Source of the DNA: Streptomyces sp. MMG1121
GTDB lineage: Bacteria; Actinomycetota; Actinomycetes; Streptomycetales; Streptomycetaceae
Assembly (NCBI RefSeq): GCF_001280015.1
Contig: NZ_LGDV01000177.1
Coordinates: 1-64,000 of the forward strand
Direction of reading: 5' to 3'
Length of the DNA stretch: 64,000 bases
Below are positions 33,083-40,933 of the stretch, piece by piece. Numbering within the stretch: the stretch's first letter is position 1; each line of letters begins with the position of its first letter. The notes under the pieces are model-generated. The model saw only the letters and a program-made list of their open reading frames with translations. It was not told the DNA's origin and ran no database searches. The translations under genes were made by a program, and so were the position numbers.

Positions 33083-34075
33083 TCAGCTCACCCGTACTCT
33101 CGGGTCGAGGAAGACCGTGGCGATGTCCGCGAGGATCGCGCCGACGGCGGTCAGGGTCGCGGCGAAGGCAGCCGTCGCGACCGCGCCGTGCACGTCGTTC
33201 TTGCTGATGGTCTGGATGAAGTAGCGGCCCATGCCGTTCCAGCCGAAGACCGTCTCGGTGATGACGGCGCCGGTGAAGACGGCGGGCACGCTGAACGCCA
33301 CGGAGGCCGCCGTCGGAATGAGCGCGGCCCGCAGCGCGTGCCGGCGTACGGCCTGGCTCCGGGTGAGCCCGGTGGCCTGCGCCGTGCGGACGAAGTCGGC
33401 GTTGATCGTGTCGAGCAGCAGCGAACGCTGCGTCAGGTGGTAGCCGACGTACCCCATCAGGGTCAGCGTCAGGGTCGGCAGGATCAGGTGCAGAAGGCGG
33501 TCGCCGATGGTCGGGAGCAGTCCTTCGACGCCCGGTGAGTTCTCCCCGGCGACGTAGAGGAAGTGCAGTCCGGCGTGCTGGTTCAGCCAGATGGCGACGA
33601 AGACCACGGCGAGCGCGGCGACGGACGTCGGTACGTTGAACACCGCGATGGACACGGCCTGTGAGACCCGGTCGGCAAAGCCGTACTGCCGGGCCGCGGT
33701 GTACACCCCGAGCGCGACACCGACCACGACGGACAGGATGGTCGCGATGACGACCAGCTCCGCGCTGACGAGGGACCGGTAGCCGACCTCGCCGTTGACG
33801 GAGACACCGGTGGGGGACCTCCCCCAGTCGAAGTGGAGCACCACCGAGTCGAGCCAGTCCCGCCAGCGGTGCACCAGCGGCACCCGCGGGTCCAGGTTGT
33901 ACGGCGCGAGGGCCCGGTCGATCTGGGCCTCGCTGCGGACGGGCCGCAGCTCCTTGAAGTTCGAGCGCGGGTCCAGGAACCAACTGGCGAGGAAGTAGGT
34001 CGCGTTGGTGGCGACCACGATCATCAGCAGCCAGCCGAGGGCTTTGCGCGTCACATAGCGCACCATCCGCGGCAC
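33083..34075 (-). CDS. ABC transporter permease, DppB type
   Basis: 330 aa from ATG 34075. Six membrane helices, starting with KALGWLLMIVVATNATYFLA; the EAA loop region is TGLTRSQAVRRHALRAALIP. First gene of the transporter operon. A short palindromic stretch, tgggggacctcccccag at 33811-33826, sits inside the gene and encodes WGRSPT in the extracytoplasmic loop before the second helix. The 230-bp gap upstream (34076-34307) should hold the operon promoter; no site stands out. Confidence 0.94.
   Translation of the reverse strand: MPRMVRYVTRKALGWLLMIVVATNATYFLASWFLDPRSNFKELRPVRSEAQIDRALAPYNLDPRVPLVHRWRDWLDSVVLHFDWGRSPTGVSVNGEVGYRSLVSAELVVIATILSVVVGVALGVYTAARQYGFADRVSQAVSIAVFNVPTSVAALAVVFVAIWLNQHAGLHFLYVAGENSPGVEGLLPTIGDRLLHLILPTLTLTLMGYVGYHLTQRSLLLDTINADFVRTAQATGLTRSQAVRRHALRAALIPTAASVAFSVPAVFTGAVITETVFGWNGMGRYFIQTISKNDVHGAVATAAFAATLTAVGAILADIATVFLDPRVRVS
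33811..33826. repeat. Short GGGGGA/TCCCCC palindrome inside the DppB-type gene
   Basis: The 16-bp segment tgggggacctccccca is an inverted repeat with 7-bp arms and a 2-bp loop. It resembles the GC-rich palindromic insertions in the NRPS (2032-2064) and EgtC (54363-54403) genes. Confidence 0.45.
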
Positions 34076-34307
34076 CTCCCCACGAAGGTGCCGGAGGGTC
34101 TGGAGGAATACATGCGGGACTTTCTGGCGGAACGGACTGGGGGCACCAAGGTGTGATCGTCAGCTTGGTCCGTACCTTGCGCAGAAAGCCAGGCCGCGGC
34201 CGGTCCCGCCATGAAGTCGACATGTTGCCGCAGCAATCGGCCCGGAGCGGGCGGCAGATCGGCCCGGAACAGGCCGCGATTCGGCTGATCCCGGCGAGCG
34301 GCCGGGG

Positions 34308-34742
34308 TCAGTCGTCCGCGACCGTCGCCGCCACCGGCGTTCCCGTCTCCACCGTGCGGCTGACCGTGCAGAGGCGGTCGTGGGAGGTCTTCACCGCCCG
34401 GGGCAGGATCGCCCGGGCCCGCTCGGCGCCCTCGCCGTCCGGGAACGTGACGTGGAACGTCACCGCGAGGTCGGTGAGGCGGTTGCCGAGGTCGTCGTCG
34501 ACCTTGGTGCCCTGCACGGCGACGGTGAAGGCGGTGGGCTCCGCGTGCCGGCTGGTCGCGACGTCCACGTCCACCGCCGTGCAGCCGCCGAGCGCCGCGA
34601 GCAGCAGCTCGACCGGGGTGAACTCGGCGTCTTCGGCGGCGCCGGTGCCGAAGGCGATCGTGCCGCCGCGTACGTTCGTCGCCACGAAGTGGCCGGTGCT
34701 GGTCCGCTCGACGGTGACGGAGCGCAGGGAGTCATCGGTCAT
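34308..34742 (-). CDS. OsmC/Ohr-family protein
   Basis: 144 aa from ATG 34742. OsmC fold: TPVELLLAALGGCTAVDVDV contains the conserved cysteine (GGC), and SHDRLCTVSRTVETG contains the second. In family members this Cys pair reduces organic or inorganic hydroperoxides. Spacing and length fit OsmC rather than the Ohr subgroup. It is monocistronic, facing a remnant oxidase to the right. The MarR gene at 34941 is separated from it by that remnant; OhrR-like regulation of this gene is possible but not shown. Confidence 0.9.
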   Translation of the reverse strand: MTDDSLRSVTVERTSTGHFVATNVRGGTIAFGTGAAEDAEFTPVELLLAALGGCTAVDVDVATSRHAEPTAFTVAVQGTKVDDDLGNRLTDLAVTFHVTFPDGEGAERARAILPRAVKTSHDRLCTVSRTVETGTPVAATVADD

Positions 34743-34772
34743 ACCGGCGACCCTAACTCCGCACGCGGCGCC

Positions 34773-34892
34773 TCACCCGCCGACCACCGCGCCCGGGTTG
34801 AGCGGGCCACGGGGGTCGAGGGCGTCCCTGACGGCGCGGTCGAGGACCCCCACCGGCGGCCCCGGCCCGGCGCGCAGCCCCTCCCGCTTCGA
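34773..34892 (-). pseudogene. C-terminal remnant of a FAD-linked oxidase
   Basis: The last 39 residues before a stop read KREGLRAGPGPPVGVLDRAV then RDALDPRGPLNPGAVVGG, which is the standard C-terminal end (LDPxGxLNPG) of FAD-binding oxidases such as alkyldihydroxyacetonephosphate-synthase or glycolate-oxidase-type proteins. Upstream the frame turns into the non-coding promoter region of the MarR gene, so the rest of the gene has been removed. Confidence 0.6.
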
Positions 34893-34900
34893 GTGACGAA

Positions 34901-34930
34901 ATAGTAGCCATGTACATAGTAGCCATGTAC
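34901..34930. repeat. Perfect 15-bp tandem direct repeat upstream of MarR gene
   Basis: atagtagccatgtac occurs twice back to back (34901-34915 and 34916-34930), ending ten bases before the MarR start codon. It is AT-rich for this genome and contains the palindrome atgtacat across the junction. A perfect repeat in this position is most simply a binding site for the MarR product, overlapping the promoter. Confidence 0.65.
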
Positions 34931-34940
34931 TGTATGTCTC

Positions 34941-35429
34941 ATGAGCAATGGTTCCGAGGGAGCCACGCCCGGCTTCCTGGTGTGGCGGCTGTCGATGAAG
35001 TGGCGGGTCGCGGTGGACCGTGCGGTGGCCCCGCTGGGGCTGACCCACGCGCAGTACTCACTGGTGGCCTCGCTGTACGGCATGCACCGCTCCGGTCTGC
35101 GGCCCAGCCAGCGCCGACTCGCCGATCACACCGGGCTGGAGGCGCTCTACGTCTCCAAGCTGGCCCGCGGCCTGGAGTCGGCCGGCCTTCTCGAACGCGC
35201 GCGGGACCCCGCCGACCCGCGCGCCGTCCAGCTCGCGCTCACCGAGCGGGGGCACGAGGTCACCGGGAAGGCGATCGACGTCGTCCAGGGCCTGCTGCGG
35301 CAGTTGCTGGCCCCGCTCGGCGGACCCGACAGCCCGCGCGCCCGGGAGTTCACCCACGAGCTCACGGTCCTGCTCAACGCACCGCTTGACCCGTTCGGCA
35401 CCACCGATCACGAGACGGAGCAGTCATGA
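34941..35429 (+). CDS. MarR-family regulator 1
   Basis: 162 aa from ATG 34941. MarR winged helix: THAQYSLVASLYGMH, the recognition region LADHTGLEALYVSKLARGLE, and the wing LLERARDPADPRAVQLALT with the conserved D-x-R of the family. No strong Shine-Dalgarno sequence is visible, so it may be leaderless or weakly translated. It starts ten bases after a 15-bp tandem repeat that is probably its own operator, and its stop overlaps the start of a second MarR-like gene by four bases. Confidence 0.92.
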   Translation: MSNGSEGATPGFLVWRLSMKWRVAVDRAVAPLGLTHAQYSLVASLYGMHRSGLRPSQRRLADHTGLEALYVSKLARGLESAGLLERARDPADPRAVQLALTERGHEVTGKAIDVVQGLLRQLLAPLGGPDSPRAREFTHELTVLLNAPLDPFGTTDHETEQS

Positions 35430-35881
35430 CCACCACCGCACCCCTGCTCGACGGTCGCACCGTCGCCCTCGCCCACTACGCCTCACGCGCCGCCCTGGAG
35501 CGCGTACTGGCCCCTCACGGACTCACCTTCCGGCAGAACGTCACCCTCCGGCTCGCCGCCGTCGCGGGCGGGCCGGTCGAGCGCACCGCACTGGTCGACG
35601 GCGTCACCGGCGCACTGAAGGTCGACGCGACGGATGCGCACAGCACGGTCGACGAACTGGTCGCCGCCGGGCTGCTGGCCGCGGCGGAGCCGTCCCGCAT
35701 CGACATCACGGACACCGGCCGGGAGTTGTACGCCAGGGCCGCCGCCGAGGCGGGAGCCCTGGCGGCCCTGATCTACGCCGGGATCTCCGACGAGGACCGC
35801 GCCACGGCCGGCCGGATACTGACCCTGATCACCGAGCGGGCGGACGCGGAACTGGCCGTCCTGGGCACACCGAACCGTTAG
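35426..35881 (+). CDS. MarR-family regulator 2
   Basis: 151 aa from ATG 35426, overlapping regulator 1 (ATGA). Shorter and more divergent: RQNVTLRLAAVAGGPVERTA, STVDELVAAGLLAAAE and ITDTGRELYARA follow the MarR helix-turn-helix-wing order, but the wing D-x-R is missing (EPSRIDIT). Two coupled MarR proteins could form heterodimers; that is inference. It is followed by a TPR-type gene after 50 bp. Confidence 0.8.
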   Translation: MTTTAPLLDGRTVALAHYASRAALERVLAPHGLTFRQNVTLRLAAVAGGPVERTALVDGVTGALKVDATDAHSTVDELVAAGLLAAAEPSRIDITDTGRELYARAAAEAGALAALIYAGISDEDRATAGRILTLITERADAELAVLGTPNR

Positions 35882-35931
35882 TGGAATATTGAACGACCGC
35901 GTTCCGTTGAGGCCGCCGAAGGAGGTCATCA

Positions 35932-36291
35932 GTGGAGACGCGAGTGGAGACGACGTACTACGACCACGGCACGCCCGCCGAGCGCTGGGAGCGCGCCCGG
36001 CAGTTCTTCGACGCCAAGGACTACGCGGGCGCGGCACGGGTGCTGACCGGGCTGGTCGAGGAGGTGCCCGAGCAGACCGCACCCCGGCTGCTGCTGGCCC
36101 GTGCCTACTACCACTCGGCCCAACTGCGCCGCGCCGAAGCCGAGTTGCGGCGCGTCGTGGAGCGTGACCCGGTGGAGCACTACGCCCGGCTGCTGCTGGG
36201 CCGCACGCTCCAACGGCAGGCCCGGCACGAGGAGGCGGAGCGGCATCTGCGGATCGCCTCGGCGCTCGCGGGTGACTTCCCGCGGCAGTGA
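35932..36291 (+). CDS. Small tetratricopeptide-repeat protein
   Basis: 119 aa. Start at GTG 35932 behind GGAGG; a second GTG lies at 35944. Three TPR-like helical hairpins are visible: WERARQFFDAKDYAGAARVL, PRLLLARAYYHSAQLRRAEA and YARLLLGRTLQRQARHEEAE. Proteins of this size act as interaction adaptors; no partner is evident. A strong hairpin follows within 45 bp of the stop. Confidence 0.85.
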   Translation: METRVETTYYDHGTPAERWERARQFFDAKDYAGAARVLTGLVEEVPEQTAPRLLLARAYYHSAQLRRAEAELRRVVERDPVEHYARLLLGRTLQRQARHEEAERHLRIASALAGDFPRQ

Positions 36292-36303
36292 AGGACGCGG
36301 GGC

Positions 36304-36333
36304 GGGCCCGGTTCCCGTGCGGGAGCCGGGCCC
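36304..36333 (+). terminator. Hairpin after the TPR gene
   Basis: Arms gggcccggttcccg (36304-36317) and cgggagccgggccc (36320-36333) pair over 14 bp with one mismatch and a 2-nt loop, 12 bases after the stop codon. No U-run follows, as is usual for streptomycete terminators. Confidence 0.65.
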
Positions 36334-36386
36334 TCGGCATGACGGCGTACACCGGGAGGAGCGGGAGGCCATGGCATCCTGGCGCG

Positions 36387-37031
36387 ATGGCACCCTCCCC
36401 TGATCACGCACCGCTCGCCGAGCGGGTCGAGGAACTCCTCGCCGCCGGTGGCCCCTTGCCCATCGTCGCCGCCGGACAGCCGGTGCTGCGGCGTGGCACC
36501 GAGCCGTACGACGGTCAGCTCGGCCCCGCGCTGCTGGACCGTTTCATCGAGGCCCTGCGCGTCACCATGCACGCCGCCCCCGGTGTGGGCCTCGCCGCAC
36601 CGCAGGTCGGGGTGCCGCTGCGCATCGCGGTCATCGAGGACCCCGCCCCGGTGCCCGAGGAGATCGCCGTGGCCCGGGGCCGTGTCCCGCAGCCGTTCCG
36701 CGTCCTGGTCAATCCGGTGTACGAGCCCGTCGGCACCGCGCGTGCCGCGTTCTTCGAGGGCTGCCTCAGCGTGCCGGGCTGGCAGGCGGTGGTGGCCCGG
36801 CACGCCGCGGTGCGGCTGCGCGGCCAGGACGAGCAGGGCCGCGCGCTGGACGAGGTGTTCGCCGGGTGGCCCGCCCGTATCGTCCAGCACGAGACGGACC
36901 ACCTCGACGGCACCCTGTACCTGGACCGCGCCGAACTCCGGTCCCTGTCCACCAACGAGGCCGCGGCGGCACTGTGGGCGCAGCCGACGCCGGGCGCGGC
37001 AGCCGCGGCCCTCGGCTTCGAACTGCCTTAG
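36387..37031 (+). CDS. def: Peptide deformylase
   Basis: 214 aa from ATG 36387; the nearby ATG at 36371 is out of frame. All three catalytic motifs are intact: GVGLAAPQVG (motif 1), EGCLSVPG with the metal-binding Cys (motif 2) and QHETDHLDG with the two His ligands and Glu (motif 3). It removes the formyl group from nascent protein N-termini. Longer than the E. coli enzyme, with a C-terminal extension (STNEAAAALWAQPTPG) typical of the second actinobacterial paralogue. It converges, with 8 bp between the stops, on the disulfide oxidoreductase gene. Confidence 0.95.
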   Translation: MAPSPDHAPLAERVEELLAAGGPLPIVAAGQPVLRRGTEPYDGQLGPALLDRFIEALRVTMHAAPGVGLAAPQVGVPLRIAVIEDPAPVPEEIAVARGRVPQPFRVLVNPVYEPVGTARAAFFEGCLSVPGWQAVVARHAAVRLRGQDEQGRALDEVFAGWPARIVQHETDHLDGTLYLDRAELRSLSTNEAAAALWAQPTPGAAAAALGFELP

Positions 37032-37039
37032 GTCCGGGC

Positions 37040-38470
37040 TCAGTTGTCCCGGTACGCCTCCAGCAGCCGCAGCCACACCTCACTCAGCGTCGGGTACGAC
37101 GGGACCGCGTGCCACAGCCGGCCGACCGGGACGCGGCCGGCCACGGCGACGGTCGCGGAGTGGATGAGTTCGCCGACGCCGGGTCCGACGAAGGTGACGC
37201 CGCGCAGGATCTCCTCCTCCAGGTCCACGACCATCCGGGCGCGGCCCTGGTAGCCGTCGCCGTACAGGCCCGCACCGGCGACCGAGGAGAACGCGACGTC
37301 GACGGCGCGGACGCGGTGCCCGGCCTGTTCCGCCTCGGCCAGGGAGAGGCCGACGGCGGCCGCCTCGGGGTCGGTGAAGACGACCTGGGGTACGGCGTGG
37401 TGGTCGGCGGTGGCGGCATGCGCGCCCCAGGGCTCCTCCAGGAGGGGGTTGCCGGCGGCGCGGGCGGCGATGGCGGCGCCGGCGATACGGGCCTGGTACT
37501 TGCCCTGGTGGGTGAGGAGGGCCCGGTGGTTGACGTCGCCCACGGCGTACAGCCAGTCGATGCCGGTGACGCGCAGGGAGTCGTCGACCTCCAGCCACGA
37601 GCCGGGTGCCAGGTCCACGGTGTCCAGGCCGATGTCGTCGGTGTGCGGGACGCGGCCGGTGGCGAAGAGGATCTCGTCGGCCGCGATCCGGTCACCGGCG
37701 GCGGTGACGGCGACGACGGTGCCGTTCTCGCGGGTGACGGAGGCGACGGAGGTGCCGGTGCGGACGTCGACGCCCGCCTCGGTGAGTGCCTCGGCGACCA
37801 GTTCCCCGGCGAACGGCTCCATCCGGCTCAGCAGCCCCTTGCCGCGCACCAGCAGGGTGACCCGCGAGCCCAGGGCCTGCCAGGCGGTGGCCATCTCGGT
37901 GGCGACGACACCGCCGCCGACCACGATCAGCCGGGCCGGGGCCGCCTCGGCACTCGTCGCCTCGCGGCTGGTCCAGGGCCTGACGTCGGCGAGGCCGGGC
38001 AGGTCGGGCAGTTGGGCGCGGGTGCCGGTGGAGACGGCGACGGCGTGCCGTGCGGTGAGGGTCGTGACCGTGCCGTCGGGGGCGGTCACGGTGACCGTGC
38101 GGGGACCGGCGAGCCGCCCGTGGCCGCGGAAGAGGTCGGCACCGATGCCGTCGAGCCAGCCGACCTGGCCGTCGTCCTTCCAGTGGGAGGTGTACTCGTC
38201 CCGCCGGGCGAGGACCGCCGGGGTGTCGAGCGGGCCCTGGACCGACTGGGCGAGACCGGGCAGGCGGCGGGCGTCCGCCTGGGCGATGACCGGCCTGAGC
38301 AGGGCCTTGCTGGGCATGCAGGCCCAGTACGAGCATTCGCCGCCGACCAGCTCGCTCTCCACGACCGCGGTGGTGAGGCCCGCCGCACGCGTGCGATCGG
38401 CCACGTTCTCCCCCACGGGCCCGGCCCCGAGCACCACGACGTCGTACGCGATGGATTCCGTTTCCGTCAT
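37040..38470 (-). CDS. Class I pyridine nucleotide-disulfide oxidoreductase (dihydrolipoamide dehydrogenase/mercuric reductase-like)
   Basis: 476 aa from ATG 38470; the frame is open upstream but without start-site support. VVVLGAGPVGENVADR is the FAD-binding loop. VGGECSYWACMPSKALLRP carries the redox-active CxxxxC pair. LIVVGGGVVATEMA is the NAD(P) loop. The dimerisation domain near the C-terminus lacks the classic HxHPT-type motif with its catalytic His-Glu dyad (HSATVAVAGRVPVGRLWHAV, with a His-Ala-Val-Pro-Ser-Tyr-Pro remnant), so it belongs to the poorly characterised paralogue group rather than to Lpd proper. It diverges from a thioredoxin gene 147 bp away, which suggests a thiol redox role. 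Confidence 0.9.
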   Translation of the reverse strand: MTETESIAYDVVVLGAGPVGENVADRTRAAGLTTAVVESELVGGECSYWACMPSKALLRPVIAQADARRLPGLAQSVQGPLDTPAVLARRDEYTSHWKDDGQVGWLDGIGADLFRGHGRLAGPRTVTVTAPDGTVTTLTARHAVAVSTGTRAQLPDLPGLADVRPWTSREATSAEAAPARLIVVGGGVVATEMATAWQALGSRVTLLVRGKGLLSRMEPFAGELVAEALTEAGVDVRTGTSVASVTRENGTVVAVTAAGDRIAADEILFATGRVPHTDDIGLDTVDLAPGSWLEVDDSLRVTGIDWLYAVGDVNHRALLTHQGKYQARIAGAAIAARAAGNPLLEEPWGAHAATADHHAVPQVVFTDPEAAAVGLSLAEAEQAGHRVRAVDVAFSSVAGAGLYGDGYQGRARMVVDLEEEILRGVTFVGPGVGELIHSATVAVAGRVPVGRLWHAVPSYPTLSEVWLRLLEAYRDN

Positions 38471-38616
38471 GGGGTCAGTCTGCTGGGTGGTGTGCGCCCT
38501 GGCCACATGGGTACGTGCGCGGAACACAGGCGTGCGCCTGCGGAACAGGAATAGGCGGCCGGACGGCCGTGTTTGCGCCGACGGCACACCCCACACCGGG
38601 AAGAGGGATTCACACC

Positions 38617-38991
38617 ATGAGCAGCACCGTGGAGCTGACCAAGGACAACTTCGACCAGACCGTCAGTGAGAACGGGTTCGTTCTCATCGACTTCTGGGCT
38701 GCCTGGTGCGGGCCGTGCCGACAGTTCGCGCCGGTCTACGAGAAGGCCGCCGAGGCCAACCCCGACCTGATCTTCGGCAAGGTGGACACCGAGGCCCAGC
38801 CGGAGCTGGCCGCGGCCTTCAACATCCAGTCGATCCCGACGCTGATGATCGTCCGCGACAAGGTCGCCGTGTACGCCCAGCCGGGCGCCCTGCCCGAGGC
38901 CGCCCTGACGGACATCATCGGGCAGGCCCGGAAGCTGGACATGGACGAGGTCCGCAAGAGCATCGCCGCCCAGGAGAGCAACGGCCAGTGA
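38617..38991 (+). CDS. Thioredoxin
   Basis: 124 aa from ATG 38617 with a GGGAAGAGGG region upstream. The active site is DFWAAWCGPCRQF and the cis-proline loop is IPTLMIVRD. It has a C-terminal extension (DMDEVRKSIAAQESNGQ) compared with the usual 105-110 residues. Cytosolic dithiol reductant. It diverges from a disulfide oxidoreductase gene, but thioredoxin reductase itself is not here, so this is probably an accessory thioredoxin rather than the trxB-linked one. Confidence 0.95.
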   Translation: MSSTVELTKDNFDQTVSENGFVLIDFWAAWCGPCRQFAPVYEKAAEANPDLIFGKVDTEAQPELAAAFNIQSIPTLMIVRDKVAVYAQPGALPEAALTDIIGQARKLDMDEVRKSIAAQESNGQ

Positions 38992-39018
38992 CCCGATGAC
39001 AGGGCCGCGGCCAGGCGT

Positions 39019-40020
39019 TCAACTCGACTCGCGCCCGATCACCGAGGCTCCCAGCACCTGGTGCACCTCCGGCTCACCGCCCGGGTCGCGCACCGCCCGG
39101 TCGACCAGCTCGGCGAGGTCGCGGCCCGAGGGCAGGTCGATGTGGACCGTGCTGAGCCGGGGCCGCAGCAGCCTGCCGAGCATCAGGTCGTCGGCACCGG
39201 TCACGGCCACGTCCGCGGGGATGCGCAGTCCCTCGTCCTGGAGTGCCCGCATCAGCAGCATCGCGTACTCGTCGTTGTAGGCGAACACCGCGTCGAGGCC
39301 CCACTCCCGCCAGCGGGCGGCCAGTTGGGCAGCGGCCTGCTCCGTGTACGCGAGCGGCAGCTCCGTGACGGCCGCGTCCGTGCCGCGCAGGGCCTCGCGC
39401 ACACCGGCGAGCCGGGGCCGGGAGTAGACCTCCAGGCCGGGCTCCTCCGGCACCACGACACCGATCCGGCGCCGGCCCCCGGCGTAGAGGTGGGCACCCG
39501 CGCAGCGGCCGACCGCGTCGTGGTCCATCAGCAGGGCGTGGGCGCCGTCGACGCGGACCGGGCCGAGAGTGACCACGGCCCGGGCGCCGGAGCGCTTGAG
39601 GACCTCGACGCCCCGGGGTCCGAGTTCCGCGCCGGGCACCAGGACGGCGACCGGCCGCAACTCCGCCCAGGCACGGGCGGCTTCGTCGCCGTGCAGGCCG
39701 ACCGTGCCGTACTGCACGACCGTGTAGTCGAGGCGGCCGAGTTCCTGCTGGAGTTCGTCGAGGAACCTGCTGTACAGGGGACCCACCGGCACCGCGGGGG
39801 CGGGCATGAGGACCATACGGCTGTGTCCGGCACGCAGGCTGCGGGCGGCGGCGTGGGGCACGTACCCCAGCTCCCGCGCGGCCTCGTGGACGCGCCGGCG
39901 CGTGGGTTCGCTGATCCGTACGGCGCTGGTGTTGTTGAGGACGTAGGACACGGTCGCCCGCGAGACGCCGGCCAGGCGGGCGACGTCGGCGCTCGTGGGC
40001 GTGTTCGGTATCTGCACCAT
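39019..40020 (-). CDS. LacI-family transcriptional regulator
   Basis: 333 aa from ATG 40020; ATG 40032 is also possible. Helix-turn-helix SADVARLAGVSRATVSYVLN and hinge helix HAAARSLRAGHSRMV, then the periplasmic-binding-protein-like effector domain (about 60-330) ending in LSTVHIDLPSGRDLAELVD. These repressors normally respond to a sugar. No sugar gene lies next to it: the convergent thioredoxin and the divergent TetR gene are its neighbours, so its target is likely elsewhere or is itself. Confidence 0.93.
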   Translation of the reverse strand: MVQIPNTPTSADVARLAGVSRATVSYVLNNTSAVRISEPTRRRVHEAARELGYVPHAAARSLRAGHSRMVLMPAPAVPVGPLYSRFLDELQQELGRLDYTVVQYGTVGLHGDEAARAWAELRPVAVLVPGAELGPRGVEVLKRSGARAVVTLGPVRVDGAHALLMDHDAVGRCAGAHLYAGGRRRIGVVVPEEPGLEVYSRPRLAGVREALRGTDAAVTELPLAYTEQAAAQLAARWREWGLDAVFAYNDEYAMLLMRALQDEGLRIPADVAVTGADDLMLGRLLRPRLSTVHIDLPSGRDLAELVDRAVRDPGGEPEVHQVLGASVIGRESS

Positions 40021-40122
40021 GACAGACCGCATCTTGGCAGAGGGGCGGGGACCGGGGGCGGGCGGGGCGGCGTGGTTCACCGTTCGACGATTCCGGCGCC
40101 GCAAGCCACTGCGAGTCAGCCG

Positions 40123-40166
40123 GCGAACACGTTCGCAACGAACTTGTTCGTGACGAACGCGTTCGC
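40123..40166. promoter_or_regulatory. Three evenly spaced 14-bp palindromes between lacI-type and tetR-type genes
   Basis: gcgaacacgttcgc (40123-40136), acgaacttgttcgt (40138-40151) and acgaacgcgttcgc (40153-40166) share the consensus rCGAACnnGTTCGy and repeat exactly every 15 bp. The last ends 12 bases before the TetR start codon and just upstream of its GTGGAGG ribosome binding site. This is most simply an operator array for the TetR protein, which would silence its own gene and, by read-through, the monooxygenase downstream. Confidence 0.8.
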
Positions 40167-40178
40167 TATCGTGGAGGC

Positions 40179-40847
40179 ATGACCGCTTCCCCTTCCTCCC
40201 GCTCCCGCCGTGAGCGTCCCGCCAAACCCGCCCTGACCCGGGAGGGCATCGTCGCCGCCGCCGTCGCGATCCTGCGCGCGGAAGGGCTGCGCAAGGTCAC
40301 GATGCGACGCCTCGCGCAGGAGCTCGACACCGGTCCGGCCTCGCTGTACGTGTACGTCCGCAACACCGACGAGCTGCACGCGGCCGTCCTGGACGAGCTG
40401 CTCGGCACGATCGGGCCCGCCCCGGTCGAGGGCGACTGGCGGGAGCGGCTGGAGAAGGTCCTCACCGCCTACACCCTGATGCTCCTGGAGCACCCGAGCC
40501 TCGCCCGCTCGGCGCTGACCGCGTGGCCGAGCGGGCCGCACTATCTGCGGCTCATCGAGACCCTGCTGGAGCTGCTCCGAGCGGGCGGCGTGCCGCACGC
40601 GCAGGCGGCGTGGGGCGTCGACCTGCTGCTCCAGCACGCCACCGCGACCGCCGCCGAACATGCCGGCGAGACGTCCGCGGAGGACCGGCGGGGGCTGTCC
40701 CACGCCCTGCGCGAGGCGCCGGCCGGCACGTATCCGCGCATCGCCGAGCACACCGACGCACTGCTGTCGGGCGCCCCCGAGGCCCGCCTGTCGTGGACCT
40801 TCCAGACCCTGGTCAACGGCATCGAGCGGACCGCCGTACCGGACTGA
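40179..40847 (+). CDS. TetR-family repressor (TetR_C type)
   Basis: 222 aa from ATG 40179 behind GGAGG. N-terminal helix-turn-helix TREGIVAAAVAILRAEGLRK then VTMRRLAQELDTGPASLYVY, as in classical TetR, followed by a ligand-binding domain of the TetR_C kind (LARSALTAWPSGPHYLRLIE, AEDRRGLSHALREAPAGTYP). Three tandem palindromes lie immediately upstream and are probably its operator. It precedes a TetX-like monooxygenase gene by 86 bp on the same strand, the layout of an inducible modification gene. Confidence 0.93.
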   Translation: MTASPSSRSRRERPAKPALTREGIVAAAVAILRAEGLRKVTMRRLAQELDTGPASLYVYVRNTDELHAAVLDELLGTIGPAPVEGDWRERLEKVLTAYTLMLLEHPSLARSALTAWPSGPHYLRLIETLLELLRAGGVPHAQAAWGVDLLLQHATATAAEHAGETSAEDRRGLSHALREAPAGTYPRIAEHTDALLSGAPEARLSWTFQTLVNGIERTAVPD

Positions 40848-40933
40848 GACACCATGCCCGGCGGGCTGCCTCGACGCCCTCCCGCCCACGGCCGCACCGA
40901 CCCTTCCACGCATCCATCCGTCAGGAGGCCACC

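Noticed and set aside
36288..36386. Extension of peptide deformylase to 36288
   Set aside because: The extension overlaps the TPR gene's stop region and the hairpin terminator.
37040..38596. Longer start for the disulfide oxidoreductase
   Set aside because: The added 42 residues are Arg-rich and cross the promoter region; the FAD loop begins right after ATG 38470.
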